A stretch of 20,247 nt of DNA from Prevotellaceae bacterium (GTDB lineage Bacteria > Bacteroidota > Bacteroidia > Bacteroidales > UBA932), in the NCBI GenBank assembly GCA_031284065.1, contig JAITAP010000187.1, positions 1 to 20,247 on the forward strand, in the 5' to 3' direction. Both the position numbers and the translations under genes were made by a program. Every line of letters begins with the position of its first letter. Position 1 is the stretch's first letter. The notes beneath the pieces were generated by a model that searched no databases, had not been told where the DNA came from, and worked only from the letters and a program-made list of their open reading frames with translations. Of this stretch, positions 11,707-18,626 are shown piece by piece.

Positions 11707-12267
11707 TTACTCTTTTTCCACCTGCAAGAAGCTTAGCTCCAGCGGGCTTTTGCGTCCAAATATTTTGACCATCACCTTCAGCTTCTTTTTCTCTTCGTTT
11801 ATTTCCTCAATAGTACCGGAGAAAGTGTTGAATGGCCCATCAATAACCTTCACAGCGTCTCCCACGTAGAAAGGCGTAGTAATTTGCTCTTCCTTGTCCT
11901 GAATTTCATCTACGCTGCCCAACATGCGGCTCACTTCGGCGGGGCGAAGAGGTATCACCGTGCCTTTTTTGGAGCCATCGCCCAAAAAGCCTATCACGTT
12001 AGGAATATCCAGCAGAATATGCTGAATTTCGCCCGTCAGTACCATTTCAACAAATACGTAGCCCGGGAACAGAACACGGTCTTTGCTTACCTTTTTCCCG
12101 TTGCGTATCTGGTACACTTTTTCGACAGGAATGAGCACCTGCGCAATTGAATCCTCAAGCTTCAACCGCCGCACCTCGTTGTCGATGCACTCCTTAGCCT
12201 TTTTCTCCTTCCCGCCTATGGCTCGCAGTACATACCACTTTTTTTTTGAATTTTCGCCTTCGGTCAT
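11707..12267 (-). CDS. nusG: Transcription termination/antitermination factor NusG
   Basis: NusG binds RNA polymerase across the beta' clamp and beta and modulates pausing, Rho termination and ribosome coupling. It is 186 residues from the chosen start. The NGN domain opens with KKKWYVLRAIGGKEKKA (8-24) and includes the LFPGYVFVEM strand at 66-75. The C-terminal KOW domain is about 133-186, with VGDAVKVIDGPFNTFSG at 135-151. The reading frame is open further upstream to 12354, but those 29 extra residues are antisense-free overlap with secE in another frame and lack NGN similarity. ATG at 12267 lies 13 bases after the secE stop, so it is the start preferred here. The secE-nusG pair is the usual bacterial arrangement. 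Confidence 0.97.
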   Translation of the reverse strand: MTEGENSKKKWYVLRAIGGKEKKAKECIDNEVRRLKLEDSIAQVLIPVEKVYQIRNGKKVSKDRVLFPGYVFVEMVLTGEIQHILLDIPNVIGFLGDGSKKGTVIPLRPAEVSRMLGSVDEIQDKEEQITTPFYVGDAVKVIDGPFNTFSGTIEEINEEKKKLKVMVKIFGRKSPLELSFLQVEKE

Positions 12268-12280
12268 CGCTATTTTTTTG

Positions 12281-12466
12281 TTAGTAAAGAATACTGTAGA
12301 TACCCTCCATGCCGTGCTGGAACACAAAGTCCATGGCAAAAATAACCAGCGCAAAAATAAGAGAGGTTACCATTACCAGCGTGGCGCTTGACTGCAAGCT
12401 GCTCCACGTAGGCCATGTTACCTTGTTCACCAATTCATTGTACGATTCTTTGATGTATTTTATCAT
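12281..12466 (-). CDS. secE: Preprotein translocase subunit SecE
   Basis: SecE is the small clamp subunit of the SecYEG protein-conducting channel in the inner membrane. This is the short, single-span form of 61 residues. The amphipathic helix contains ESYNELVNKVTWPTW at about 7-21, with the conserved N-KV-WP motif that lies against SecY, followed by one membrane segment at about 28-48. Translation starts at ATG 12466, 30 bases after the tRNA-Trp 3' end, and stops 13 bases before nusG. The tRNA, secE and nusG are therefore very likely on one transcript. Confidence 0.96.
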   Translation of the reverse strand: MIKYIKESYNELVNKVTWPTWSSLQSSATLVMVTSLIFALVIFAMDFVFQHGMEGIYSILY

Positions 12467-12496
12467 AGCGGTTTTGATTTATGCTGTTTTTTACTT

Positions 12497-12570
12497 TGGC
12501 AGGGGCAGAGAGAATCGAACTCCCACCAAAGGTTTTGGAGACCTTCGTTCTACCATTAAACTATGCCCCT
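12497..12570 (-). tRNA. tRNA-Trp (anticodon CCA)
   Basis: The minus strand gives an acceptor of seven pairs (AGGGGCA/TGCCCCT), a D arm with GTTTAATGGTAGAAC, anticodon stem AAGGT/ACCTT around loop CTCCAAA, and a T arm with TTCGATT. The discriminator is G and the 3' CCA is encoded (12497-12499). Placement between tuf and secE is shared with several other bacterial phyla. Confidence 0.97.
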
Positions 12571-12585
12571 GTATATTTGCCATAA

Positions 12586-12619
12586 AATAGTTAGCCCCTG
12601 TCGAGAGGAGCTAACTATT
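12586..12619 (-). terminator. Strong hairpin between tuf and tRNA-Trp, possible partial terminator
   Basis: Arms AATAGTTAGC (12586-12595) and GCTAACTATT (12610-12619) are perfect complements and continue inward, past one mismatch, with CCT/AGG around a six-base loop. On the minus strand the stem ends in CTATTTTATGG, giving a short U stretch. It starts about 30 bases after the tuf stop and 16 bases before the tRNA. A partial terminator that lets some polymerase pass into secE-nusG-rpl-rpo would explain high tuf relative to rpoBC; that is inference. Confidence 0.65.
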
Positions 12620-12649
12620 CGATTTTACCTTAATCCGGCAAACCAACAA

Positions 12650-13837
12650 TTACTCCAGAATCTTGGTAATCTGACCGGCTCCTACGGTACGCCCGCCCTC
12701 GCGGATAGCGAAGCGCAGACCTTCGTGCATGGCCACCGGCGTAATCAGCGTAACGTTAATCGTAACGTTGTCGCCGGGCATCACCATTTCTACGCCTTCC
12801 GGCAAATCAACCTCGCCGGTTATGTCGAGCGTGCGGAGGTAGAACTGCGGACGGTACTTGTTGTGGAAAGGAGTGTGGCGTCCGCCCTCTTCCTTCTTCA
12901 GCACGTAAATCTCGGCAGCAAATCTGGTGTGAGGCGTTACCGAGCCGGGTCTGGCAATTACCATGCCGCGGCGTATTTCTTTCTTGTCAATACCGCGAAG
13001 AAGCAAACCTACGTTGTCGCCGGCTTCACCCTTGTCGAGAATCTTGCGGAACATTTCAACGCCGGTTACCACGCTCTTCTTGGGTTTTTCGCCAAGGCCA
13101 ATGATTTCAACCTCGTTGTTCACCTCAATAATGCCGGTTTCGATACGTCCCGTTGCTACGGTACCGCGTCCGGTAATGGAGAAGACGTCCTCAATTGGCA
13201 TCAGGAAAGGCTTTTCAATATCGCGGGGAGGAACGGGGATGTAGGTATCTACCGCCTCCATCAGCTCTATCACCTTTGCCTCCCACTTCGGGTCGCCGTT
13301 CAGCGCGCCGAGGGCAGAGCCGCGAATGATGGGAGCCGAATCGCCGTCGTACTTGTAGAAAGTGAGCAACTCGCGCAGCTCCATTTCCACGAGGTCAAGC
13401 ATTTCGGGGTCGTCCACAAGGTCAACCTTGTTCATAAACACCAGCACCTTCGGAACGTTTACCTGACACGCCAGCAGGATGTGCTCGCGCGTTTGGGGCA
13501 TAGGCCCGTCGGTAGCGGCGCAAACAAGGATAGCGCCGTCCATCTGGGCAGCGCCGGTAACCATGTTCTTAACGTAGTCAGCGTGACCCGGACAGTCCAC
13601 GTGCGCGTAGTGGCGATTTTTGGTTTGGTACTCCACGTGCGCAGTGTTAATGGTGATGCCACGCTCTTTTTCTTCGGGTGCATTGTCAATAGACGCAAAG
13701 TCGCGAATTTCCGACAAGCCCTGCTTAGCCAAAACCATAGTGATAGCTGCGGTGAGCGTAGTTTTACCGTGGTCAACGTGCCCAATCGTACCAATGTTCA
13801 CGTGGGGCTTCGTTTTTTCAAATTTTTCTTTTGCCAT
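12650..13837 (-). CDS. tuf: Elongation factor Tu
   Basis: EF-Tu delivers aminoacyl-tRNA to the ribosome A site with GTP hydrolysis. It is 395 residues, the normal length. GTP-binding motifs are GHVDHGKT at 19-26, the switch I region ending near T62, DCPGH at 81-85 with catalytic H85, and NKVD at 136-139. Domains II and III follow, with GRGTVATGRIE and the C-terminal EGGRTVGAGQITKILE end. The start is ATG 13837 (MAKEKFEKTKPHVN). It lies 68 bases after tRNA-Thr(GGT), as tufB does in E. coli, and may be co-transcribed with the four upstream tRNAs. Confidence 0.99.
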   Translation of the reverse strand: MAKEKFEKTKPHVNIGTIGHVDHGKTTLTAAITMVLAKQGLSEIRDFASIDNAPEEKERGITINTAHVEYQTKNRHYAHVDCPGHADYVKNMVTGAAQMDGAILVCAATDGPMPQTREHILLACQVNVPKVLVFMNKVDLVDDPEMLDLVEMELRELLTFYKYDGDSAPIIRGSALGALNGDPKWEAKVIELMEAVDTYIPVPPRDIEKPFLMPIEDVFSITGRGTVATGRIETGIIEVNNEVEIIGLGEKPKKSVVTGVEMFRKILDKGEAGDNVGLLLRGIDKKEIRRGMVIARPGSVTPHTRFAAEIYVLKKEEGGRHTPFHNKYRPQFYLRTLDITGEVDLPEGVEMVMPGDNVTINVTLITPVAMHEGLRFAIREGGRTVGAGQITKILE

Positions 13838-13905
13838 AGCTGTAAATGTTTAGTTATTAATTTTTTTGGTCTTAAATTTGCGTTATAGATTCTATCAAAA
13901 AAGAG

Positions 13906-13977
<72 letters not shown>

Positions 13978-13979
13978 AT

Positions 13980-14055
13980 TGGAGCGGAAGACGAGGCTCG
14001 AACTCGCGACCCTCAGCTTGGAAGGCTGATGCTCTACCAACTGAGCTACTTCCGC
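13980..14055 (-). tRNA. tRNA-Gly (anticodon TCC)
   Basis: Acceptor GCGGAAG/CTTCCGC, D arm AGCTCAGTTGGTAGAGC, anticodon loop CTTCCAA in stem ATCAGC-side/GCTGA-side, and T arm CGCGAGTTCGAGCCTCG fold on the minus strand. The discriminator T is followed by an encoded CCA (13980-13982). Only two bases separate it from the following tRNA-Thr, so release needs exact processing. Confidence 0.97.
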
Positions 14056-14128
14056 ATTTTCCGCAGAGGCAGAGAGCTGGTAAAATATTTATGTCCCACT
14101 GCCCACTACTTACAGGTTTGTGTTGGTG

Positions 14129-14211
14129 TGGGGGGAGGAGGATTCGAACCTCCGAAGTCGTAAGACAACAGATTTACAGTCTGTCCCATTTGACCGCTCT
14201 GGTATCCCCCC
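14129..14211 (-). tRNA. tRNA-Tyr (anticodon GTA)
   Basis: This is a class II tRNA of 83 bases with a long variable arm. Acceptor GGGGGGA/TCCCCCC, anticodon stem CAGA/TCTG around CTGTAAA, T stem GGAGG/CCTCC with TTCGAAT loop. The discriminator is A. The following bases are CAC, so CCA is not encoded. Confidence 0.96.
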
Positions 14212-14237
14212 CCAAAAATTATCCAATAAAAAAACAG

Positions 14238-14311
14238 AGCCGATGGAGGGATTCGAACCCACGACCAGCTGATTACAAATCAGCTGCTCTGGCCAACTGA
14301 GCTACATCGGC
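14238..14311 (-). tRNA. tRNA-Thr (anticodon TGT)
   Basis: Acceptor GCCGATG/CATCGGC, D arm AGCTCAGTTGGCCAGAGC, anticodon stem GCTGA/TCAGC around TTTGTAA, and T arm GTGGGTTCGAATCCC... fold on the minus strand. The discriminator is T and CCA is not encoded. It is the first gene of the cluster and decodes ACA-type codons, complementing the GGT tRNA downstream. Confidence 0.97.
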
Positions 14312-14351
14312 ATACGTATTTTACAGCCGGTTTCTCCCACCAAAAAGGGTA

Positions 14352-14382
14352 CAAATGTAGCGCTTTTTATCGAAGTAGCAAA
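14352..14382 (-). promoter_or_regulatory. Promoter of the tRNA-tuf-secE-nusG-rpl-rpo cluster
   Basis: On the minus strand the -33 element TTG (14379-14381, inside TTTG) is followed after exactly 19 bases by TACATTTG (14352-14359), an excellent fit to the Bacteroidetes sigma-A consensus TTG-N19-TAnnTTTG. An A/T-rich stretch lies directly upstream (14380-14400). Transcription would begin about 14345, some 35 bases before the first tRNA. No equally good promoter was found inside the cluster. Confidence 0.85.
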
Positions 14383-14536
14383 TTTTTTTTCTCTTTTTTT
14401 GCGAAAAATATGAAGACGGCAGGGATAAAAAAACTTTCCGTGCCCCTGCATGCAATTTAATGTACTGTATATCAGAAAATTATAAATGTACACGTTTTAC
14501 CTCTGTACTTTCGCTACCGATGAAAAATTAACCGAC

Positions 14537-16318
14537 TCAGCTTGAAAATCGCACGAGAAGATTCCTGTAAGCCGAAAAAATCTTGGATTTTGACACAAAG
14601 CCAATGTAAACGTTCTCGCTGCTTACCACGGGCAAGTTCCACGCGCCGGACTTTTCAAACTTCTCCAGCACCATTTCCATGCTTTCGTTTTCCATTACCA
14701 CGTCGGGCGGCGAGCTCATGTAGTCCTCTACAGTAGCGGTGTGGTAAAGGCTGGGGTTAAACATTTCCTTGCGCATATCGTCGAGCAAAACAATACCCAT
14801 GAGCCGCCCGTCGTCGTTGATAACGGGAAAAGCGTTGCGCTTTGACTTTGCGACCACGTTCACCAGCTCGCCCAGCGTTGCGCCTATGTGTACGGGGTTG
14901 AAATCCTGCTCCACCAGCGCGTCGGTGCGCAGCAGGGTAAGCACGGCCTTGTCTTTGTTTTGCGTGCGCAAGTCGCCTGTTTGCGCCAAACGCTTGGTGT
15001 ATATGGAGTGCGGCTCAAAGTAACAGATAATGGCGTAGGAAGTAATGGAGGTGAGCATAAGGGGCAGGAGCAAGGCGTATCCGCCGGTGATTTCGGCAAT
15101 GAGGAATATGGCGGTGAGGGGCGAGTGCATCACCGCAGCCATAAGCCCCCCCATGCCTACAAGGGTGAAGTTGGCTTCGGGCAAGTTGGCGGCATGGCTA
15201 AAAAAGTTGACCAGCTTTGCCACAAAGAAGCCGCAGATGCCACCCAGAAACAGCGTGGGGCCAAACGTTCCGCCAACGCCGCCGCCGCTATTGGTGGCAG
15301 ACATTGCCACAACCTTGAACACCAGCACCAGCAAAAGATAGACAAAAAGAAACCATACGGAATCTTTTATGGCGGCCGGAAAAATAGAATTGTGAAGAAC
15401 GGCGTCGGAGTCGCCGTTGAGCAGCGAGGTGAGCACGCCGTAGCCTTCGCCGTAGAGCGACGGGAAGATGAAAATCAAAACGCCCAACATGCTCCCCCCC
15501 ACCAGCAATTTGCTCCACCTGTTTTTGAGCCTTTTAAACCGACTCTCAATAAAAAGCGAGCCGCGCGTGAAGTACAGCCCTACCATACCGCAAAAAATGC
15601 CCAGCAGCACGTAGTACGGCAGGTTGCCCAGCACGTATGGCTGAATGGCGTTGGTAAACTCAACATCGGGGCCAAGCAGAAAATAGGATACCAGCGTTGC
15701 CGATACCGCCGAAATGAGCAGCGGCACAATAGACGAAAGCGTAATATCTATCATGAGCACCTCAAGCGTAAAGATAACGCCCGCCAGCGGCGCCTTAAAA
15801 ATCCCGCCAATAGCGCCGGCGGCGCCGCACGCCAGCAGCAGCGTAATATTTTTGTAGTTGAGCCGAAGTATTTGCCCAATGTTAGACCCAATAGCCGAGC
15901 CGGTGAGCACAATAGGCGCTTCCGCCCCCACCGAGCCGCCAAAGCCAATGGTCATGGAGCTGGCAATGATAGAGGTATAGGCGTTGTGCCTCGGTAGCCT
16001 CGAATCCTTGCGCGATATGGCGTAGAGCACGCGCGTTACGCCATGGCTAATGTTATCCTTTACTACATACTTGACAAAAAGAACGGTGAGCAGCATCCCC
16101 AAGGCGGGATAGGCAAAGTAGAGCAGGTTTGTTCCGTCTATTTTGCCCATCAACCCAACGAGGTTATGCTGAACAAAGTGCACGGTATTCTTGAGCAGCA
16201 CGGCTGCCAAACCGCTCAGCAAACCCGTGATGACGCTCAGCACAAGCATCAGCCGGCGCTCATTAACACGCTTGACACGGGTAGTAAGGTATCTGACTAA
16301 AAGTTGGGTACTTGGCAT
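14537..16318 (-). CDS. ClC family chloride channel or H+/Cl- antiporter with CBS pair
   Basis: This 593-residue inner-membrane protein has a ClC core (about 20-445) and a C-terminal tandem CBS domain (about 463-590), a common regulatory module that binds adenine nucleotides in related proteins. The gating glutamate is E133 in GAEAP (the G(K/R)EGP motif of other members); the ion-path serine is probably S91 in NISHG. The GGIFKAPLAG and GGTFGPTLFLGG loops lie at 171-180 and 349-360. The pore tyrosine equivalent to E. coli Y445 is Y440. The internal proton glutamate (E203 in E. coli ClC-ec1) aligns with V187, next to a conserved E186, so coupling may differ from ClC-ec1. The start is ATG 16318; M24 is a less likely alternative. 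It is a single gene with its own promoter, ending about 225 bases before the tRNA cluster start. Confidence 0.95.
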   Translation of the reverse strand: MPSTQLLVRYLTTRVKRVNERRLMLVLSVITGLLSGLAAVLLKNTVHFVQHNLVGLMGKIDGTNLLYFAYPALGMLLTVLFVKYVVKDNISHGVTRVLYAISRKDSRLPRHNAYTSIIASSMTIGFGGSVGAEAPIVLTGSAIGSNIGQILRLNYKNITLLLACGAAGAIGGIFKAPLAGVIFTLEVLMIDITLSSIVPLLISAVSATLVSYFLLGPDVEFTNAIQPYVLGNLPYYVLLGIFCGMVGLYFTRGSLFIESRFKRLKNRWSKLLVGGSMLGVLIFIFPSLYGEGYGVLTSLLNGDSDAVLHNSIFPAAIKDSVWFLFVYLLLVLVFKVVAMSATNSGGGVGGTFGPTLFLGGICGFFVAKLVNFFSHAANLPEANFTLVGMGGLMAAVMHSPLTAIFLIAEITGGYALLLPLMLTSITSYAIICYFEPHSIYTKRLAQTGDLRTQNKDKAVLTLLRTDALVEQDFNPVHIGATLGELVNVVAKSKRNAFPVINDDGRLMGIVLLDDMRKEMFNPSLYHTATVEDYMSSPPDVVMENESMEMVLEKFEKSGAWNLPVVSSENVYIGFVSKSKIFSAYRNLLVRFSS

Positions 16319-16337
16319 GGCTTGAAAAAAAGAAGCG

Positions 16338-16368
16338 CAAACTTACATGAAAATTACGGAATTTACAA
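16338..16368 (-). promoter_or_regulatory. Promoter of the ClC gene
   Basis: Minus-strand TTG (16366-16368) and TAAGTTTG (16338-16345) are 20 bases apart, fitting the Bacteroidetes consensus. Transcription would begin near 16331, giving a leader of only about 13 bases before the ATG. Confidence 0.7.
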
Positions 16369-16589
16369 GTGTATGCTCATGAAAAAATTTCCGGAGAAAA
16401 AAGAAAAAGGCGACAGCATAAAAAAATTTGCCCACAGCCGTGCGCTTATTTTCCAATAGCCGCCTTTGTCGAGACCAACCTTTCCGGGCAAGCTTTGGCT
16501 TTGAGAATGGCAAGATTTTTTTCAATGCCACGCCTTGAAAACCGATTTTTTTGAACTAATTTTTTTTACTTAAAGCGACATTTGTCGGT

Positions 16590-16800
16590 TGAAATTAGAG
16601 GTCGGCAAGCCAAATTCATCAACATCGCCAACAATATTTTTAGGATGCTGCAATGCGGAAAACCGGAGCGTTTTCCTCGAGGAAATGCTTGACTTGCTTG
16701 TACCTCTGAAAGGATTACGCAGCTGGAGAAGCGAATAAAATCTGCGTAAAACTGCTTAGTCTGCGCCATCTGCGCGCTAAAAATAAAAGGCAGCGCCGCA
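16590..16800. repeat. Probable remnant of a dispersed intergenic repeat
   Basis: The segment contains a perfect 14-base palindrome TTTCCTCGAGGAAA (16672-16685) within near-symmetric GC flanks, then a run of related words TCTGCGTAAAACTGC, TCTGCGCCATCTGCGCGC at about 16740-16778. Its minus-strand translation gives VILSEVQAS, a string I associate with dispersed intergenic repeats misread as proteins. GC content is higher than in the flanks. Boundaries are approximate and identity is from memory. Confidence 0.4.
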
Positions 16801-16919
16801 TAAAAAACTTATGAGATATACCTTTCTTTTTTTGCGTAAATCATGTTGATTATAAGGCATTTACAAATCGTAGCAATAGATTAACATACTTAATTAACAC
16901 AATTTACGGTTAAAAAAAA

Positions 16920-16949
16920 TTGCTCATTCAACAAAAAGAATTACTTTCG
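16920..16949 (+). promoter_or_regulatory. Promoter of the exbB-exbD-exbD-tonB operon
   Basis: TTG at 16920-16922 and TACTTTCG at 16942-16949 are separated by exactly 19 bases, close to TTG-N19-TAnnTTTG. Transcription would begin near 16955, leaving a leader of about 130 bases before exbB. A second -7-like box, TACTTTTA at 17014-17021, lacks a TTG at proper distance. Confidence 0.7.
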
Positions 16950-16961
16950 CCACTGTTATTT

Positions 16962-16983
16962 TTTCACGACACGAATCGTGAAA
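16962..16983 (+). promoter_or_regulatory. Palindrome/hairpin at the 5' end of the exbB leader
   Basis: TTTCACGA (16962-16969) and TCGTGAAA (16976-16983) are perfect complements around a six-base spacer. Placed just after the predicted start of transcription, it may be a 5' stabilising stem in the mRNA or an operator for a dimeric regulator. It is not followed by a T run, so termination is unlikely. Confidence 0.5.
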
Positions 16984-17084
16984 GACGGATTTATTTCATA
17001 GCGTTTGGATGTGTACTTTTACCGAAAAGTTCATCAATACAATTAAAACAAATAAATTTTTCATCATTAAAAAAAAGTATCAGT

Positions 17085-17927
17085 ATGAGTCAGCCAAAGG
17101 CAGCCAAAGTATCGGCAGCCAAACAACCAAAGCAAAAAAAAGATTACAAAAAAGGTATTTCTGCGATGATTGTCATCGTAGTGTGTTTCGTCGTCGCCCA
17201 TGCGTTTTTCTACCTTTACTGCGGGTCGCCAGCTCGATTTGACGACAAAGGGCATCCCATAGATGGCAACTTATTTGGAACGCTGTATCAGGGCGGCTTC
17301 GTTATCCCAATCGTGATGACGCTGCTGCTAACGGTATTGGCGTTGGGCGTAGAGCGCTTTTTTGCGCTGAACAAAGCGAGCGGAAGAGGTTCGATTACAA
17401 AGTTTGTAGCCGAATCGAAAAGCAAGTTGAGAGTAGGTGATATAGATGGAGCAGAGCAGCTGTGCAACAAGCAAAAAGGTTCTGTTGCCAACATTCTCCG
17501 TGCAGGGTTGGTGCGCTACCGCGATGTGGAAAAGTTAGACGAGCTGAACAATGACGAAAAGGCGGCGATTATCGAAAAGGAAATCGAAGACGCTACCGCG
17601 CTGGAGTTGCCCTATCTGGAGCAAAACCTCAACGTTATTGCAACTATCTCGTCGCTGGGTACGCTGTTTGGGCTGCTGGGTACGGTGCTTGGTATGATTC
17701 GGTCATTCGGCGCTATGGCAAACGAAGGCGCTCCCGACTCTATCGCCCTGTCGCTTGGTATTTCGGAGGCGCTTATGAACACTGCAATGGGTATTGCAAC
17801 CGGCGCTTTGGCAATTATCGTTTACAACTTCTTCTCGGCAAAAGTACAAGATATTACCAATGCCGTAGGCGAAGTAGGCTTTGCCGTAGGACAAACATAC
17901 GCAGTTAAGCACGAAAAGCAAGCTTAA
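17085..17927 (+). CDS. exbB: Proton channel protein ExbB (MotA/TolQ/ExbB family)
   Basis: ExbB forms the pentameric inner-membrane ring that, with ExbD, uses the proton gradient to drive TonB. It is 280 residues. A lysine-rich cytosolic N-terminus (1-24) precedes four hydrophobic segments at about 25-45, 70-92, 183-206 and 228-250. The MotA/TolQ/ExbB core is the last two, with LGTLFGLLGTVLGM at 191-204 and SEALMNTAMGIATG at 227-240; T200 and T233 fall where pore-lining threonines occur in the family. The extra N-terminal segment before the family core is usual in Bacteroidetes. The frame is open upstream to 16920, but that would place the start within the promoter; ATG 17085 fits the MSQPK N-terminus. 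First gene of the operon, 44 bases before exbD. Confidence 0.95.
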   Translation: MSQPKAAKVSAAKQPKQKKDYKKGISAMIVIVVCFVVAHAFFYLYCGSPARFDDKGHPIDGNLFGTLYQGGFVIPIVMTLLLTVLALGVERFFALNKASGRGSITKFVAESKSKLRVGDIDGAEQLCNKQKGSVANILRAGLVRYRDVEKLDELNNDEKAAIIEKEIEDATALELPYLEQNLNVIATISSLGTLFGLLGTVLGMIRSFGAMANEGAPDSIALSLGISEALMNTAMGIATGALAIIVYNFFSAKVQDITNAVGEVGFAVGQTYAVKHEKQA

Positions 17928-17971
17928 GGTTAACCAACTTGTTTCAAAAAGCAAGAAAAAAATAAAACAAC

Positions 17972-18586
17972 ATGGGTAAAATCAAAACCAAGAAGCGGGA
18001 CACGTTTATTGACATGACGGCAATGAGCGATGTTACAGTGCTGCTGCTGACGTTCTTCATGCTGACGGCAAATTTTATTCCCTTAGAGCCTGTTCAGGTG
18101 ATTACGCCGGCGTCGGTAATGGAAACCAAAGTTCCGGACTACAACGTCATTACGGTGCTGATAGAGCCTACGGGGAAAATCTTTCTGAACTTTGACCGTC
18201 CAAACGATAAAAGGGCGATACTGGAAAAAATGGGCGCTCGCTACAGTATCGCCTTTAGCGAACAGGAAATAAACAACTTCATGGAGCCGACAACCTTTGT
18301 GGGAGTTTCGATTGCTCAAATGAAAGAGTTCCTTTCGCTGGACATGGAAGACCAAAAAAACTACTTCCGGCAAAGTAACGGCGTGCCTGCCGACAGCGCA
18401 AACAACCAGCTGGCTACATGGATACAAACGGCAAAATCGGTCAATAAAGACCTTGCCGTCTCCATCAAAGCCGACCAAAGTACGCCTTATCCGCTTGTGC
18501 GGGTGGTAACGTCCACGCTTCAGGATATAAAGGAAAACCGTTTCAGCCTGATTACCACGCTGCGGAATATGCCCGAAGGATTTTAA
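17972..18586 (+). CDS. exbD: ExbD/TolR family protein, first copy
   Basis: ExbD is the dimeric partner inside the ExbB ring. This copy is 204 residues, longer than E. coli ExbD (141). A short basic cytosolic tail (KIKTKKR) leads into DMTAMSDVTVLLLTFFML at 14-31; D20 is the protonatable aspartate of the single membrane span. The periplasmic region begins near 36 and includes an extension of about 60 residues (roughly 75-140) before the terminal fold ending in SLITTLRNMPEGF. It differs from the second copy in having A-M-S before the aspartate rather than P-M-V. Start ATG 17972; next gene 40 bases downstream. Confidence 0.94.
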   Translation: MGKIKTKKRDTFIDMTAMSDVTVLLLTFFMLTANFIPLEPVQVITPASVMETKVPDYNVITVLIEPTGKIFLNFDRPNDKRAILEKMGARYSIAFSEQEINNFMEPTTFVGVSIAQMKEFLSLDMEDQKNYFRQSNGVPADSANNQLATWIQTAKSVNKDLAVSIKADQSTPYPLVRVVTSTLQDIKENRFSLITTLRNMPEGF

Positions 18587-18626
18587 TGGAAACAAAACGT
18601 AAATCAGAAATTAAAAACTAAACAAA

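Larger units (their letters stand above)
16319..17084. other. Divergent intergenic region, no credible gene
   Basis: These 766 bases separate the ClC gene (minus) from exbB (plus). They hold the ClC promoter, AT-rich sequence with many A and T runs, a degenerate repeat at about 16566-16800, and the exbB promoter and leader. Small reading frames of about 60 codons at 16343-16531 and 16566-16769 on the minus strand show low-complexity or repeat-derived translations and are not accepted as genes. Confidence 0.75.

Noticed and set aside
12268..12354. Upstream extension of nusG
   Set aside because: The 29 extra residues overlap secE in another frame and do not resemble NusG; the ATG at 12267 gives a normal N-terminus.
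12563..13888. 441-codon plus-strand reading frame antisense to tuf
   Set aside because: It covers tuf entirely and its translation has the same low-information composition as other shadows.
14506..14513. Plus-strand TACTTTCG box downstream of the ClC gene
   Set aside because: There is no TTG at the proper distance and only a three-codon reading frame follows, so a promoter is not supported.
16566..16769. 67-codon minus-strand reading frame
   Set aside because: The translation contains a repeat-derived string and cysteines scattered without pattern; read as a repeat remnant.
16920..17084. Upstream extension of exbB by 55 residues
   Set aside because: It would start inside the predicted promoter and adds residues unlike ExbB; the ATG at 17085 is preferred.
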